Numbered from the stretch's first letter, positions 1-13,712 are shown. The stretch: 64,000 nucleotides of DNA from Ophioderma brevispina (GCA_023653785.1 JAMKCH010087969.1:124001-188000); one strand, 5' to 3'. The notes: a model not told the origin generated them from the sequence alone. Translations and numbers: made by a program.

Positions 1-1345
1 TATGAGAATCAATATAAATTATGTTATGTTTTCACACGTTAGTGTTCGTAGTCGTGCACTTAATCGCGTAGTGCTCAGGGAACGCATTGCAGTTGAATAA
101 ACTCTCGATCTATGTTGTAAAGCTGTTTAGTAATCAAGAGTTCTAGCGCCGAGCAATTAAGAGAGACACCATGAAGTAAAAGTCATGATCTTGTTTCTTA
201 GCCGAGATTGAAAGATAGTCCAGATGAATGCAGCTGCATCATGTGTCAAAGTTAATTTGCTAAATATAGGCACATTTTTACTATTGAAAGTTCAGTCAAC
301 TTTTTGGATGGCGACTGTGTTAGTATTTTTTCTTAATTCTATGGTGTCGGTTATTATCTATCCGATTGCTATTTTGTAAATGTTATTGGGAACCTTTATA
401 GCTGTTAAAAGTCACGTAAGCAAAGGAAACAACGTCAAATTATGTCAATTTCGCGAACTATTAAACGTTAAACGATGACTTTCCTGTAGTTGGCGTGTAA
501 TTTGTTTTACTGAGAAATGTACGGGTTAACTTCTAGATTATGCTCATGCTGTTTTGTAATTTCATATTATCAAAAACTCACACATTCAAGCTACAACCAA
601 AAGTTATCCAAGTAACAAAGTAGTTGATATTACCTTGAAATATGTCACGTGATTCGTATCGTAGAATTTACTGTAATAATTCATCCATTTTTTATCATCG
701 ATACCAAAGACAGCTTATAAAGATATAAATGTAAATAATAGATCGTAGCGACGAGATATCTATTTCCATGTGATCTACAATACAATCTGTCAATTGCGTC
801 GAAGATTTGCGGGAAATGAAAATACAGTCATTAAAGTCCACGCGTAATCCTCCTTCCAATCGTACTGCTTATCTATATGTAATCAAATTTTGAAAGATAA
901 TATCACATTGCTTTTCAATGTGTCCATCACTTACTTCGTGCCAAAAGTCATCCGGCTGCTTCACTTCAATTCCATAGCTAATTTGTCTGTTGAATTCAGC
1001 TGGATCAGCAAGTTCAAAACACTGATTCAAAATAATGCTATATTTGTATCGTCTAAACGTGATACAAACAAGTCTAATATGGTAATGACAACCTGTCTCG
1101 CATTTTCCCGCTTTTTTTAGCCTATAATATAGGCTATTGTCATCACGTAGCAAATTAGAGTAGGAAACCCAATGTTCTCTCATAAACTAGTCTCTCATGT
1201 CTTGTCCAATTCTTTGAAACTCGCAGGTATGCAAGTAATGACATTTCTTTGAAAAGTTATGTTGTGGATTTTGAAAATTCTGAGCAGATGTTGCGTTTTG
1301 GGGCATTTTGTTCGTCCTTTTGTGTTTTTGGCATGAATTGTGTTG
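1..1345. other. No recognisable feature
   Basis: This is AT-rich sequence without a supported gene or repeat. The longest frames (104 codons on the minus strand, 76 on the plus strand near 870-1180) overlap each other. They resemble no family I know and have no splice or promoter context that I could defend. Confidence 0.55.
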
Positions 1346-1975
1346 GTAGGCAAAGATTATGCTGAATTGTCTGTTGTCCTACAATGTAGATGCATGCTGT
1401 GTGAAAGCTGAAAGCCATGCATTATCAATGCTAGCCTAGAGAGGCATTGCATTTGCAGCCTAGTCTGATAACCACTTGGCAGTAAATTTCATGCTTATCT
1501 AGGTAGATGATAGTTATGTTATTGCCCAAAGGGTAGTTTGTTATTGTTTTCACACCAATATCTTCTCCAGTGTCTAAAGTTCCATGTGCATTGTACCATG
1601 TGTACTTTACACTCATTCCCAGTTGCTCCTGAAGATAAAGGTTAGTTATGCAAGTCTCATTCACGAATGCAATGTTCACACATGGTTCAAAAGTGCACTA
1701 TAATAATAGTAATATGCTTGAACTTTAACCTTGCACTGTGTTAACTTGAAACAGCCCAAATTCTCTCACTTCAATCAATCATAAGTGGCCTTAGAACACA
1801 CAGCTACCTAAGAGAGCATATTTAGCCCATCCCACAATGCATCAGTTTTGGTACATTTCACATCAATAATCCCATGCATGATCCCGGCATGTGATCCCAC
1901 AAAAATCACATTTTTAATACATAAAACTCGACCTTTTTCGACACCCATCCTGCACACAAAAGCCACTAGTTACTA
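1346..1975. repeat. 630-bp tandem duplication, unit 1
   Basis: This is the first unit of a head-to-tail duplication. It opens with GTAGGCAAAGATTATGCTG, which recurs at 1976, and closes near the block CTCGACCTTTTTCGACACCC, which recurs near 2561. Long blocks are shared in the same order, including AACAGCCCAAATTCTCTCAC. The two units differ mainly by one- to three-base insertions and deletions rather than substitutions. No coding function is evident: frames shared by the units are short and shift at each indel. Confidence 0.85.
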
Positions 1976-2605
1976 GTAGGCAAAGATTATGCTGAATTGT
2001 CTGTTGCTCCATACTGATAGATGATGACTGTGGAAAAGTGAAAGCCGCATTATCAATGCTAGCCAAGAGGCATTGCATTGCCAGCCTAGTTATGATAACC
2101 ACTTGGCCAGAAATTTCCATGCTTATCCTAGCGTAGCATGATAGTTATGTATTGCCCAAAGGTAGTTGTTATTGTTTCCCACCAATATTTCTCCAGTGTC
2201 TAAAGCTTCCATGTGCATTGCTACCATGTGTCCTTTACACTCATTCCCAGTTCCTGAAGATTAAATGCCTTAGTTTGACAAGTCTCATTACACGAACTAC
2301 AATGGTCCACATGCGTTCAAAAGTGCACTATATAATAGTAATATGAATTGAACTTTAACCCTTCACTGTGTTTAACTTGAAACAGCCCAAATTCTCTCAC
2401 TTCAATCATCATAAGTGGCTCGTAGAACACACAGCGCAAATAAGAGAGAGCATATTTAGCAATCCCACAATGCGTCAGTTTTGGTACATTTCGCATCAAT
2501 AATCCCATGCATGAATCCCGGCATGTGATCCCACAAAAAATCAATTTTAACATACATAAACTCGACCTTTTTCGACACCCATTCCTGCCACACACAAGCA
2601 GCTAA
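1976..2605. repeat. 630-bp tandem duplication, unit 2
   Basis: This is the second unit, abutting the first with no spacer. It ends about 2605, where similarity fades into an A-run. The dense small indels against unit 1 suggest either an old duplication under indel-biased decay or residual long-read consensus error in one unit. Minus-strand frames in both units share a short GCRKRSS peptide, which simply reflects the duplicated DNA. Confidence 0.85.
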
Positions 2606-3249
2606 GTACTTAAAAAAAAACAATCAATGAAAAGGTTTTGTGCTCCTTGAAACTTCTTTACACTGCCCTAAAACTGAACATATGTTTAGCTACAGAAAAT
2701 TATAGCACATTGCAAGATATTTTGGGATCGTCAAAACACCTCTGCTACTTGAAGCAAGAGTTAAATGCAACCACTGTTTATTTCTTCGGAACTTGCATGA
2801 TTACATCTAACATTGTAGCTTGTCACATATTAATGATATGTGAAATTGTTTGCCCTTTTTCATATTTTTATGCGGATTAAAAGAGTTAAAAATCTAGTCT
2901 GCGATTATAAGATGGGTAAAATTAATTAGCCCAATTGAAGTGTCGAGGGTTGAAATCGGTTGTATATAAGTTTCAACAAGTAAAGTTATATTGTATTCGA
3001 TTTCTAGGTATTTGTTATTAAGTTGTTGACATTTTACCAGCTCTCTGCCTTATCAATACCACAAGTCATATGTTGACAGTTGACAAAACACAGGAGATTG
3101 TCCGTGGGTTTTCAGTAAATTGCCACCACAGAGTTTGGACCATGAGTCAGAATAATTAGTCAGTGATTATCACATAAGGTGATTACTACACAAAATTTTA
3201 TAATGTAGTTTGACAAGACAATAAATGTTATGAAAGTGAAACACGACGG
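2606..3249. other. No recognisable feature
   Basis: I see no gene, RNA or repeat boundary here. An 80-codon frame at 2638-2880 ends in YAD, which is a chance resemblance and not a reverse-transcriptase motif: there is no surrounding RT sequence. Confidence 0.5.
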
Positions 3250-3663
3250 TTAAGTCTGGGGGGGGGGTCTCAACACAAAAATGACCATACAGGGACGTGA
3301 CCACAGACATCGCGTCCCATATAGCTTTGCGAATATCAAGGACACCTTTTTTATGCCCCAATTTTGGTATTTATAGCAATGCGTCGTTTTTTTCAAAATT
3401 TCTGAATTTGTTGCGAAATAGCGCATTTCCTCAATGCTGAAGCCCAAATTGTCCAAATTGCTAAAATGTGCAAAATTTTAAAAAAAAAAAAAAAAAAAAA
3501 GGCAAATTTGGTTTAAATTTGGCTAAAAATGCATCTCTCGTTATAGCTATGGGGACCCTTTGGCAAAAAATGGTATAGCCATGGGTCCCACTTCCAGAGT
3601 CGTGGAGGCACCACGTAACTACCCAAACCATAGTTACTGACCACCCCCCCCCCCGGGGGTTAA
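3250..3663. mobile_element. Putative TTAA-bounded MITE with G-rich ends
   Basis: The left boundary is TTAAGTCTGGGGGGGGGG and the right boundary is a long C-run, then GGGGG and TTAA. The ends therefore form an inverted pair of TTAA plus a G-tract. The interior holds an internal A20 run near 3480 and no coding frame of note. TTAA target specificity is known for the piggyBac and Kolobok superfamilies; assignment here is inference. The inverted repeat is low-complexity, so the boundary call is weaker than for the other TTAA elements. Confidence 0.42.
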
Positions 3664-6600
3664 GTACCCCCTGGGCGGTTAAGTACGGTAAGGAACAAAT
3701 TAAGAGAAGAAGAAGTGTATGAATTACTCTCCATTTAAAGTGTGTGTAAAAAAGATTCACACACAGATTGACAAACCCCTGTTAGGCAGCCGTCATCCAC
3801 ATGGAGCAGTATTACCGATTTGAAATCTCGACGACTTAAAATATTTATACCAAGCAAAACTTGCTGTTCTTGGACAGTTGAAAAGCCAAATACACAGTTT
3901 TCCCATAACAACAAATATGTTTTAAAAGTCATTGCCATGTAAAAAATTGACATATTTGTGTCTTAGGGTAAGTTAAACAGACATTAATACAATGTAATGT
4001 CATTGAAGTTTACATAGATGCGCTATTGAAATAGACATAGTACTGAAAGTAATTGTCAAGGAAAATTAATTTTAAAAAAATACTAAAAGCCCAGCATAAT
4101 GGGGTATATTTGTGGAGTTACAATCATAATAATAAATTACGTATGAATATTAGTAACCATTAGAGATTGCAATGATTAAAGGCGACATTTGTATATCTAC
4201 ATATAAAATAAAATTTTGGCCAGTTCATTTCAGGGTGACATGAATACTTCGCGTATGCAGCTATAAAGATTGTAAAAAACACACGGCTTTTTTAAAAAAA
4301 TGCGGAACGCCCTTTCTGAAAATTTTAAAGTGACCCTGTAAATAGTAAACAAGTGCCAGTAATTGAGTCACAGGTACATTTCCGATAATGCAGGGCCACT
4401 TCAAAGCAATGAAAGGTGCATTTTGGCTCTAACACCTCATTTTGATTAGCGTTCATTAGATATCCGAGAAAAGATTAATCAAAATTTCAATTGATTTATA
4501 GGCGTTTGATGATTAATTAACAATGTTTCATCACGATGCCCATAGGCCAAGGCCACTGCATTATAAATTGTTGTCCGTTTCGAGACAGAAAATACAAAAT
4601 GACTAACTTCTTCCAGAGTAGATCGGAATTGCAAGTATGATTAGGCAACAGGCTATACTTTAGGCTAACGCGTCCAGTGATGATAAAAATCTAAACTCAT
4701 TAGGTTAAAGTCACGGGGATGCGACTGTGCCGATCACGAAGAGCCAATGTGTGAAGTGTTGCGTTCATGTGATCTATGACTTTCAAATCGCATGTTTATA
4801 AATAAATACCGGTAAGAACAAAAAGAAGTAACTTTTAAGTTGCTTGAAAAAGACTAGCTGAAAAACCAGAACTGTTGGCCTAATAGAGAATTTTATGTTA
4901 ATTTAAAGCAATTGTAAAAACAATTATCATAATCATCGGAACTATATAGTAATTATTTTTACTGAAGTACGTATAATGGAATATTCAAAGAGGTTTAATA
5001 TTAAATAAATATAAAGGTACTTTTAAGGATGTTGTTGTTGTCTTGAATGGCATATATTATAGGGCTTTGCACATTGATTCGCTTGAGTTGTAAATGTAGC
5101 CAGTGGTTGTCATTCGCTTGAGCTTAAAGTGAACCGAAGGAATCGCACAAACTAGGACATGAAATGTGTAAATTTTCCCACTGTAACCATGAAAAAAATA
5201 ATCTTGTTGCTTGCTTTTTTAACCAGTCATGGCGCAAGGACGTGTCACCAGCAACTAGGATTTAATTCTAGAAAACATAGGTTTATCTGCTAAATGTTAA
5301 CGGCTGGTAAAAAGTGTTTATGACAATTACATTTAAGTTATTATGTATTATTAGTTTTAAAAGTGTTTAATGACAAATTGACAACTTTACTTTTATATAG
5401 TATGAAATTTCGATGTCACTTCGGCGGTCAGAATATAGGCCACATTCGAAAAAAATGTGCAAATATTATGCATGGCGCCGTAAAGTGTCACCAATGTGTT
5501 TGGGTGTTATCAAATTTTATGCACCTATTGCTCGTTTTAAAGACACGATCAGTGATTTGCTAAACAAAAACATCGAAAAAATCCTCAAAAAACTCAGATT
5601 TTTGGCATGTATTAACAAGTACGTATCTAACTACCCTGTGCACATGATAAGACCAAAGTTACCACATAAGGACATAATCGGAAATTTAAGTCATAACCTG
5701 TCCGTTCTGAACACTTACTACACACGTATTGAATGGGGAATCGATCGTTCTTGGAACACTGTCGTTTTCAATCCTTTCTGTCATTCTTCAGTTGGAACAG
5801 GTAACTTGTGAGAATCTACGACTTATCCTTCACTACACTTTGGAAGCTATTCCTGCAAAGTTCAAATATTTTTCAAATCACTGATAGTGGTCCTTTTAAT
5901 TCGTTCAGGTTTTTATGCCGCTACAGCAAAATCTTGTAAACAGTTCTTGACACATCCTTCAATGTTCTATATAACAAAGTTTCCGGATCCTGTCCTGCAG
6001 GCAAACAAGTGTCAGGTCTGTCCAAGAGAACCCTCTCTAATTTCATCATGATAATTATTTTATCTAGGATAACACCGAGGGGCAGACTCTTTTACACTGA
6101 CCCAGCTACCTAGATCCGGCAATTTAAGTCTGGGCATTGATTGGAAGTTGCAATATAAGATCGTTATGCCAATATTGGTGGTATATTTTGACATTTTGGT
6201 TTAACACTTAACACCAAGGGTCGATACGTTTGAATTAACCAGCACATCATATTTCATGTTGCTTTCTTTCCAATTTATCACGAATATTTCCTTCAGAGTT
6301 TAGATATCATGGAACCTGTGTTCTTTTAGTTATCGTATTGCGATCTATATGGCAATACTGCGAACGGATAGAGAACGCCCAAGGACATTAGTAAGGCAAA
6401 ATCTTGCTACAGTTATCCTTTTCGATCGAAGCGTTTTAATGTCAGTGAAATTGATACTTCTTAGGCTTTAAAGATATTCGCACGTAAGGTGGGTTTCTAG
6501 GGCAAAGTGAAATCAGATTGTATGTCGTTCTTTGCGTACAAGCGGAGTGTACAATGGTTATCTAGTTCACGATCAGAAAATCTCGATTTAAACCAAGGCT

Positions 6601-6968
6601 TTGCAACTGCTGTTGTATCCATTTTGATCATATATAGAAGCTCACGGTACCCTACGTTGACTAGTGTAGAGCGAAAGGAAAAATGGGAGCAATTGGTCAA
6701 ACGCCGACGGTACAAAAATAGGAACATCTCAACGCAACCCAAATCGGCCTTTAAAAATAAGAACTGCGTTGCTCCTCCTTTGAGCACAAGATAAAGTTTC
6801 ATCAAAATCTCTCAATTACGCCAGGAGAAGTAAGCATGAGAATTTCTAAAAATCGTTTATTCCCTCAACTAATATAGCAAAATAGCAATTTTATTTGTTT
6901 GGTAGATTTTCAGATGTTCTGTGGCAGTTTTGGGGTTTAAAGACATTTCTGCAAATAAAAGCCCCTTT
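3664..6968. other. No supported gene; longest ORF of the window is here
   Basis: The 132-codon plus-strand frame at 5413-5811 is the longest in the window, and a second frame at 5363-5563 overlaps it. It shows no domain, signal peptide or membrane segment that I recognise. A frame this long is expected by chance in 64 kb. Two opposed frames at 6497-6805 are mirror shadows of one another. I see no repeat boundaries. Confidence 0.5.
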
Positions 6969-7030
6969 TAAAAGTGTTATAAAAAGTGGGCTTTATAACA
7001 CTTTTTAGAGTGTTATAAATCCCACTTTTT
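6969..7030. repeat. Small hairpin built from GTGTTATAAA motifs
   Basis: Three GTGTTATAAA-type motifs alternate in orientation: AAAAGTGTTATAAA, then TTTATAACACTTTT, then GAGTGTTATAAA. They are bracketed by AGTGGG on the left and CCCACTT on the right. The transcript could fold in two mutually exclusive ways. It may be a remnant of a fold-back element; no TSD is visible. Confidence 0.6.
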
Positions 7031-7187
7031 TACATTCCACATGCAATCAAGTTTGTATATCAGAAATAACAGATTGCATTCGTTTAACAGCATTTTGCTA
7101 TCAAATGTCATCCAAAGCAGGTTTTCCTAACTATAAAAAAGCTTATTAAGTCCTTGGCATTATTACATTGGATTTCTACACGGGACC

Positions 7188-7643
7188 TTAAAGGAGAACC
7201 CGTACAGCGAATAATATTAAACAATATACACTATGAAATAATTATTGACCACATATCGAGTGGTTTCATAGAAAACGGAATTATATAACCCTAACAATGA
7301 ATTAAAACCATCTAGTCTGACCATGTGCTATTTAAAATTCGATACGTGTATGTGCGATACGACCGGCACGTTAGGTCATACGATGCCCATGAAATACACA
7401 TTATGAAAGCATCAATTTTGAAGATGTATGGACCTACTGTGGACCTTCCGTATCGCATACACAAAATACGTATCCATATACATTAGCGCGAATTCAAATA
7501 GGCGCATGGTCAGACAAATTTTTTTAATTCGTTTTATGGTTCGTCCTAATTCCGTTTTTCCATGAAACTCCACTATGTGTTCATAATTTGTTTTTGATAG
7601 CGTATATTGTGAATTTTATTTTCTTATACAGGTTCTCCTTTAA
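7188..7643. mobile_element. TTAA fold-back MITE, family A copy 1
   Basis: The termini are TTAAAGGAGAACC and GGTTCTCCTTTAA. The whole 456 bp is an imperfect palindrome. CCACATATCGAGTGGTTTCAT on the left is mirrored near 7562-7590, GGTCTGACCATG-type sequence is mirrored by CGCATGGTCAGAC, and GTATGTGCGATACG is mirrored by CGTATCGCATAC. The centre is about 7400-7430. Two further copies lie at 23601 and 41702. There is no transposase frame, so it is non-autonomous. The TTAA at both ends fits a TTAA target duplication as in piggyBac or Kolobok (inference). Confidence 0.88.
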
Positions 7644-10600
7644 CGTTCTCAAATGTATTTCCCTGGTACAATGTACCAGTAGAGGACGAAACAGTCACTT
7701 TGGAACTCATTGTGTGGCTTTCCGTCCTTGTCTTTATTTCCTCTCTCGAGAAAAGGTTCTTATGTTACTTGCCTACTGGCTCTCTCATCAGTCCCTTACC
7801 TTACATTGATGGTGATTGCTTAGCCGCTTTTTTCTACTCTACTTCAGTTTTTAGTTTAGCTTTCATATCGATCGTTTGAATCTATTAGTTCTTGTAAAAC
7901 TGTTACCGTATTCCCCATTTTTAAAGTAAACCCGATGGAGATTTTGCTAGCTCACGTTCATAATTTTTTTATCAGTATACGTACTTAGTCATTCGCAGGG
8001 TGTGTACATAACTTAACAAACCCTTCGGTTATGCGCCTGCCATAAAAATGACTTAGTATTTCCAGGCAATATTGTTTCCCCAGGTGTTTCAAAGCAACGC
8101 GTTTTGTTTTTGGCGTGAAACATTTTTTAACTGTTAAGAACGTGGATATGTTCGTGTTTGCGAACATAAAAGACTTGCAGAACGATTTGTTTTACGTGCT
8201 AGTAGTCGAAACTAACAGTTATGTTACCACCGTATTTCTTTCTCCTTTTTCTTTCTTCTTCTCCCTTTTTTCGTTTTCATTGTGTGTTCACACGTTGATG
8301 TACCAAACCTTGGTGTCGCTACGTAGGTTAGTAAGTTTTTTTTTCCTAGTTAATAAATTTAATATCTTCCATGTGTTTTTTATTCATATATAGCTCAGAG
8401 CTTAGATATTCATTACAAAAACAAGAGAACACTGATTGAAGTCATCAAAATTTATGGCTAGTATCTGTTTGAAAAATCTCTGTTTGCATTCTCTTCAAAA
8501 TAATTCTGTGACATATTTATAAGTCATGTGTTCAGCGTTTGCAATTTCTAACATTGTAAAGTACGAGTAAACTCCATCAAGTTGAACTATCAAGGCTTAA
8601 ATTAAATTAACCAATAATCACTTTTTAAGCAGTTCTATTACAAACCTTGAAGTGGAATACTTGTTTTCACATGGCATAACATATGTATTTAAAACGTCGC
8701 CAGCGTATGCAACTTAAACAAGTCGTCAATGACAGTTTTACCAATCAGTAAAATCGTCTGAAGTAATGAGCCAAGATGTTTTGACTTCTTGGGCAATTTG
8801 TTGGTTTGCCAATGCGAAAGAAAAAATCAAATAAAAAAAAAATGATTCCTGGTCTTTACTATCCACGCCGTGCAAATGAAAGCAGACTTTGATGTGTCAT
8901 CCGGGATTTTCTTCACTTTATGGCTTATTTAAAAATGTAAAAAAAACAACTGTGATGACCCTTGTGATTCACAAATTCATTCGTTTAAAAAATAAAAGTA
9001 AAATACAAAAAAAAAATTTGTCTACAAAAGCTCTCACCGTTCCTGACTATGTGCTTTGTAAAGATATCGGTCCAGGAGTAGTAAACCTCCGCTTTTATTA
9101 GTTTTTGAACATGTTCACACTAACGTATCGCTGTTTTAAGATGTTTTATCAACTGACTCTTCACTTTTTGGAATAGTTTTATGAAAGTGTTACTTTCCGA
9201 TTGGCCGCAATTGATCTTAAGTGTTTACTGAACCAATAAGCAACACGGTAGGAATAGTGGTAGGCTAAAACTGTGGGAGGGCTAAAACTTTAGAAGCTGA
9301 ATTTCTACTGGCTATTGAAATGAATACATAACGTTAGCTAGTCAGAAATACCGTAGCAAAGGCAGGCAGTGCTCAGCGATAACCCTTTACAAGAACAAAT
9401 ATTCCAAACTCTGTGAGGTTTTACTCACTACAAATTGCATACAAGTAGTCTATCGGTATGGCCATGGTTTTAGAGTTTATTCCGATTTTTGAATGGCGTC
9501 TCTTGATAAGCTTCTGCATCGTTGATGCTCTCGTTTCTTATTACAAATAAGATCACCAATGTTGGTGACAAGATAGGAAGCATCAAAATGTTAATTTCTG
9601 TTGAAGGTAAACCAACTATTTTTGTGTTTGTTGTTGTTGTTTGCGACATTCGTCATTTAAAGAATTTGTTCTACTTGCTTGCCTATTTAATTAAAAAGTG
9701 AGCCATCTATTAAAGAAAATGGCGGATAGGAAGTTTATAATATATTTTCAGCTGTGGCTTTGATGGTTTGTTCCAGTCGTAACATTGTAAATGGTATCTA
9801 TCCTTTCATAAGATTAAAGCCAAAGTGCCGTGAGGTCCAATTGTATTTTAAGGCGTCTGTTTGAGTAGGAAATGAAACTGAGGAAGCTAAGAATTGCTAC
9901 TGAATTGCTAACGAGTAGAATTTTTTTTTTCAGATCATCACTTCCTAGTACTGTCCTTAAAAGAGGAGTAAGCAGTATACTTTACATCTAAATAACATCT
10001 TTTTAGTTGAACGAGTTGATAGGAAAAGCTCGCTGTCTGATGTGCTTGAGAGATATAATTCTGCATAAAGTAGAAACAATTAAAAGGCACCCACAGACAC
10101 GCGCGAACGTACGCAAGATGAGTGTGTGTGTGCGCGCGCGCGAGATTATGTTCGCTCGCTCGAGCGAGAGCTGGTGTGTCTGTTTCAAGGCCTCTGGACT
10201 GTTCCCGGTTATTTCTTTAGAATGGGCGCGAACACGCTTATTTTCGCTGATTACCAATAATACAAACGAACGAGCAGGCGGACGCTCTTTTCGCACTTAC
10301 CGGGGTCAAAGTTCCATACTAATTAAAATATTACAACTGTGCACTAGTACTCTGTTAAATACATCACACTCGTCATAGCAACTACGAACATGATATAGCC
10401 CATGCTATTTTGGAAGCCATTTTGAAAATCTGCAAAAATCACCGTGCTCGATCTTTGCGACGATAAACTTTCTGCATAAACCACACGCCTGACGATGTTC
10501 TAGGATTAAAAGGATCATTTTATAAGCGAGGGTCGCTTGGCGAACTCAACCAGAAAGTGCATTTTTTCGGGCTGTAAGTTTTAGGTGTAATGGGCTTGGG

Positions 10601-12726
10601 CGGTAAACATCTAACCGTCCACCAGTGAGTTCGCTGATTCAAGATGGCCGTCCGACCTCTAGCCTTCTATTACTCTATCTCTGTGGTATGTTTGTGTTAA
10701 GGGGTTTGTTGACAATAAGTATTATTTGCACACAAAAACATGATCGTACACATTTTAAGGAAGACTAACAATATGATCAGTGCAAATAAAATTATTTGGC
10801 TACAAAATACCACACGGGGTTTCTACTCTCAAAAATAAAAGGAAATAGGTAACAAATAAGTACATAAATGTAGAAATATAGAAAGCAGGCGTATCTTTTT
10901 AAATACTTTTTGGGGGTTTGCACATGTTTTAAACAACTTAACTCTGAAAAAAAGGACTTTCCAATTGTGCATAATATTTTGCATTTCTTCTTTTGAATAG
11001 TTCAGATTTTGCTTGGTTGTTTTCACCATTATTTTCCGTCTAACTTAAGTAGAGAGTCACGTGCATCTATATGTCACTTACAAAAATGAAAGGTAGTCCC
11101 ATTTGGTGAAGCTTCGTGAGCTAAATATTAAGTGTCTAGCAAGTCTTCACGCTAATTGCGACACGTTCATCAACCAATATTAAAAGGTATAAACAAAGTC
11201 ACTATCCACCAGTGTTACTCTAGCGTAAAATTGCCATATTCTTTAGCGCGGCGATATGAGTGTTTTGCTCGTGTCGCGTTAATACCTATCACGGTCTTTA
11301 ATTCCCAGATTAATTTAAATGTCATTTTGCAGGATATTTTCTCAATGGTACGTTTGTTGTTGCAGCCTGTCTTGAGTCTTTAATGCTGCCATTCTATAAA
11401 AAAATGATCAACGGATAATCCTATCTCAAGAAATCTGGTCCGTGCGTGTTATGGTTACCCGAATTCTGTCGTAACCATACTTAAGATGTTCTACTTAAAT
11501 TTAGTACTGGCAAATATCATTGTATTTGAATGATATTTCACAATTTGTTGCTGAATGTTCGTAAATTGTGAGTTGCGAGATAAATTTATTATCAGTTCTT
11601 ATTTCAACGCGCCGTTTGACAGTTTATTTGTTATCCCTTTTCTCGCCTTTAAAATTAATATTTTAACATAATGAAGAAAACCGTTTTCATCTCTCGGTTA
11701 TTTTGATTTATCTCTCTAAAATCGCTAAATACACTCCCCACGGGAAATTAACTGAAAGCGTATGAAAAGGAAGAACGAAAAGGAACATTTACGTCGAAGT
11801 CGAATAAACTGACAAACGTTTAACGAATATGGCACTATATTTTGTAACTCGTAGTGTGCGAGATATCGATAAAACATCTCAAATGATAAAGACCCGTCCC
11901 TCGCTTACGGTGTGTATTGTATCACGTCTTGCAAGGTAAACAGCACACCCTTCAACCACATATAGTTGAGTGAGAAACACGTGATGTTGGCTCATTGAAG
12001 TACATGCTTGACTTTTTCCTAGCGGTAAAGACTTGCTATACTCTCGAGCATTTTTTTAAATGGACTCAAATCACAAGAAAAAAACGATCGATGTACGATT
12101 GGAAATGTTGGACTACTGAAAGGGGTCGATGTCTGTTACCCGACTCTCTTTCTTTCACATAGTAGAGTATCTATCACATGGGAATCGGACATTATATTTG
12201 AAAGGAGAAACTGTAATGCAAGTCAAGTAATAACCGTTTATCATGAAGTGTTACATGAAATTACCATAATCCGTGTATAACCAAAGGTTTATCGGTAGAT
12301 GATACAGAAATAGCTTGCAATGTAACAGAAAAGCAATATGTTTTACGATACAACTGGTAATGCAAAATAAATCGGTTGGCATTCGAAGAATGCCAAAAAT
12401 CAAATACACGTTTTGAGGTCAATATTACTAGAATATTAAACTCATTCATGTTACGGTTTATACGATTAGTTCCTCTGACAATCATGAATGAAGGAACGTG
12501 AAACTTTGACAAAAATCATCGATCGGTAGGTTGTACGCGTTTTTGTATTGTGGTCATTTATATTTTCAAGACGCTTTTACTTTCGTGACAGCACTGTAAT
12601 TTAAATATGGTAGTTTTCTTGCGTCAGAAATCAAGAGGCATTTGTTGAAAATACTTAAAAGGACACAATTACATAGGAAAATATTTAGCCATATGAAATG
12701 GACCCTTACTAGCAAGTTTTGTGACG
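7644..12726. other. Intergenic; only low-complexity tracts and one short shared segment
   Basis: No gene is supported. A pyrimidine-rich tract lies at about 8229-8280. A TG/CG dinucleotide run followed by an alternating GAGCGAGC-type stretch lies at about 10113-10175, in a locally GC-rich patch with overlapping opposite frames (10003-10378). A segment at 9493-9540 (core CTTGATAAGCTTCTGCATCG) resembles 39992-40038. A short hairpin, AATATCATT...AATGATATT, lies near 11513-11537. Confidence 0.5.
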
Positions 12727-13200
12727 CAATTAAACCATTTAGACATTTTACTTCAGGCTTGTTGTAGTAATAGGGGTGGGCAAGTTACAACTTTTTTTAA
12801 AAATCTTGTGGATTCTATGGCCATTTTGGCTCCTGAAAAAGAATCTAGCAAGCTTTTTCACTGAAGATAAAGTTTTGGGTTGGTTCTATGGATTTTAAGT
12901 TTTGTACATAAAGTCAATGGGACTTTTAGGTTAAATTAGTTATTTGCCAATATTTGCCACATACAAACTAATGACAACTATGTAACATGCACATGTGCTA
13001 GGTATATTGCCTCCCTTTGTAAAACCATAGGTTTCCAAAATAACCAAGTTCATGATTGTCTAGAATAAAGAAAAAATGTCTTTGCCTTGCAGAGGGCGTG
13101 TAGTTACTCATTAGCACAGCTACAACTTTCACCCACTGGTTTAAATTATTTATAGAAACAGGAATACACCTCTTTACACACAATGAGTAGCCTGCTACTA

Positions 13201-13712
13201 TATATGTGACCCACTTCTACAAAACCAGGAACAAGTCCCAGTGACTTATTCCTCATTTGATCAAAACCAGTCAAATATGTATAAATCCCCAGTTCATTCA
13301 TCTTTAACAACAAAAGCAAGTATGACTTTAGTTGTCTTTATTTACACTTATCCCACTAGCCAAGTGACTGATTTCAAGTCTGACAAAAATGCTGTATCCC
13401 ACATATGATGCTCAAGATATTCTTTGCTTTTAAGCACTTGTACCTGAAGTAGACAAAAGACTGGAATGCTAAGAGTTGCCTGTGCTTTACATAGACAAAA
13501 GACTGGAATGCTAACAGTTAACTGTGCTTTATGTAGACAGTTGTCTGCCCACTTTGGTTGGGTGAATTTGAATAGCAAGGCATAACAAATAAGGTCTTGA
13601 ACCTACTGATTGATATCTTATGTGATTAACTGGTATTCACAACAACCTTCATTGCAAAAAGGGGTGTTTGTCACTGTGACTTGTTCTTGGGTTTGTAAAA
13701 GTGGGTCACATA
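13201..13712. mobile_element. Inner inverted-repeat unit inside the hAT-like element
   Basis: The left end TATATGTGACCCACTTCTAC and the right end GTAAAAGTGGGTCACATA form an inverted repeat of about 35-45 bp. It continues through ACAAGTC on the left and GACTTGT on the right. The unit could be a separate TA-flanked MITE nested in the hAT-like element, or a second-order inverted repeat belonging to it. No coding content was recognised. Confidence 0.6.
13451..13545. repeat. 42-bp tandem repeat, about 2.2 units
   Basis: AGACAAAAGACTGGAATGCTAA begins at 13451 and again at 13493, and a third partial AGACAG starts at 13535, giving a 42-bp period. It lies inside the inner inverted-repeat unit, where such minisatellites often arise in non-autonomous elements. 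Confidence 0.85.

Noticed and set aside
2638..2880. YAD at the end of an ORF as a reverse-transcriptase active site
   Set aside because: The motif is incomplete, sits at the stop codon and has no surrounding RT blocks.
5413..5811. Longest ORF (132 codons) as a gene
   Set aside because: It has no recognisable domain, an overlapping alternative frame, and a length expected by chance in 64 kb of both strands.
10003..10378. Opposed 97- and 123-codon frames in a GC-richer patch
   Set aside because: They are mirror shadows created by a TG/CG and GAGC-type low-complexity tract. I saw no motif or splice context.
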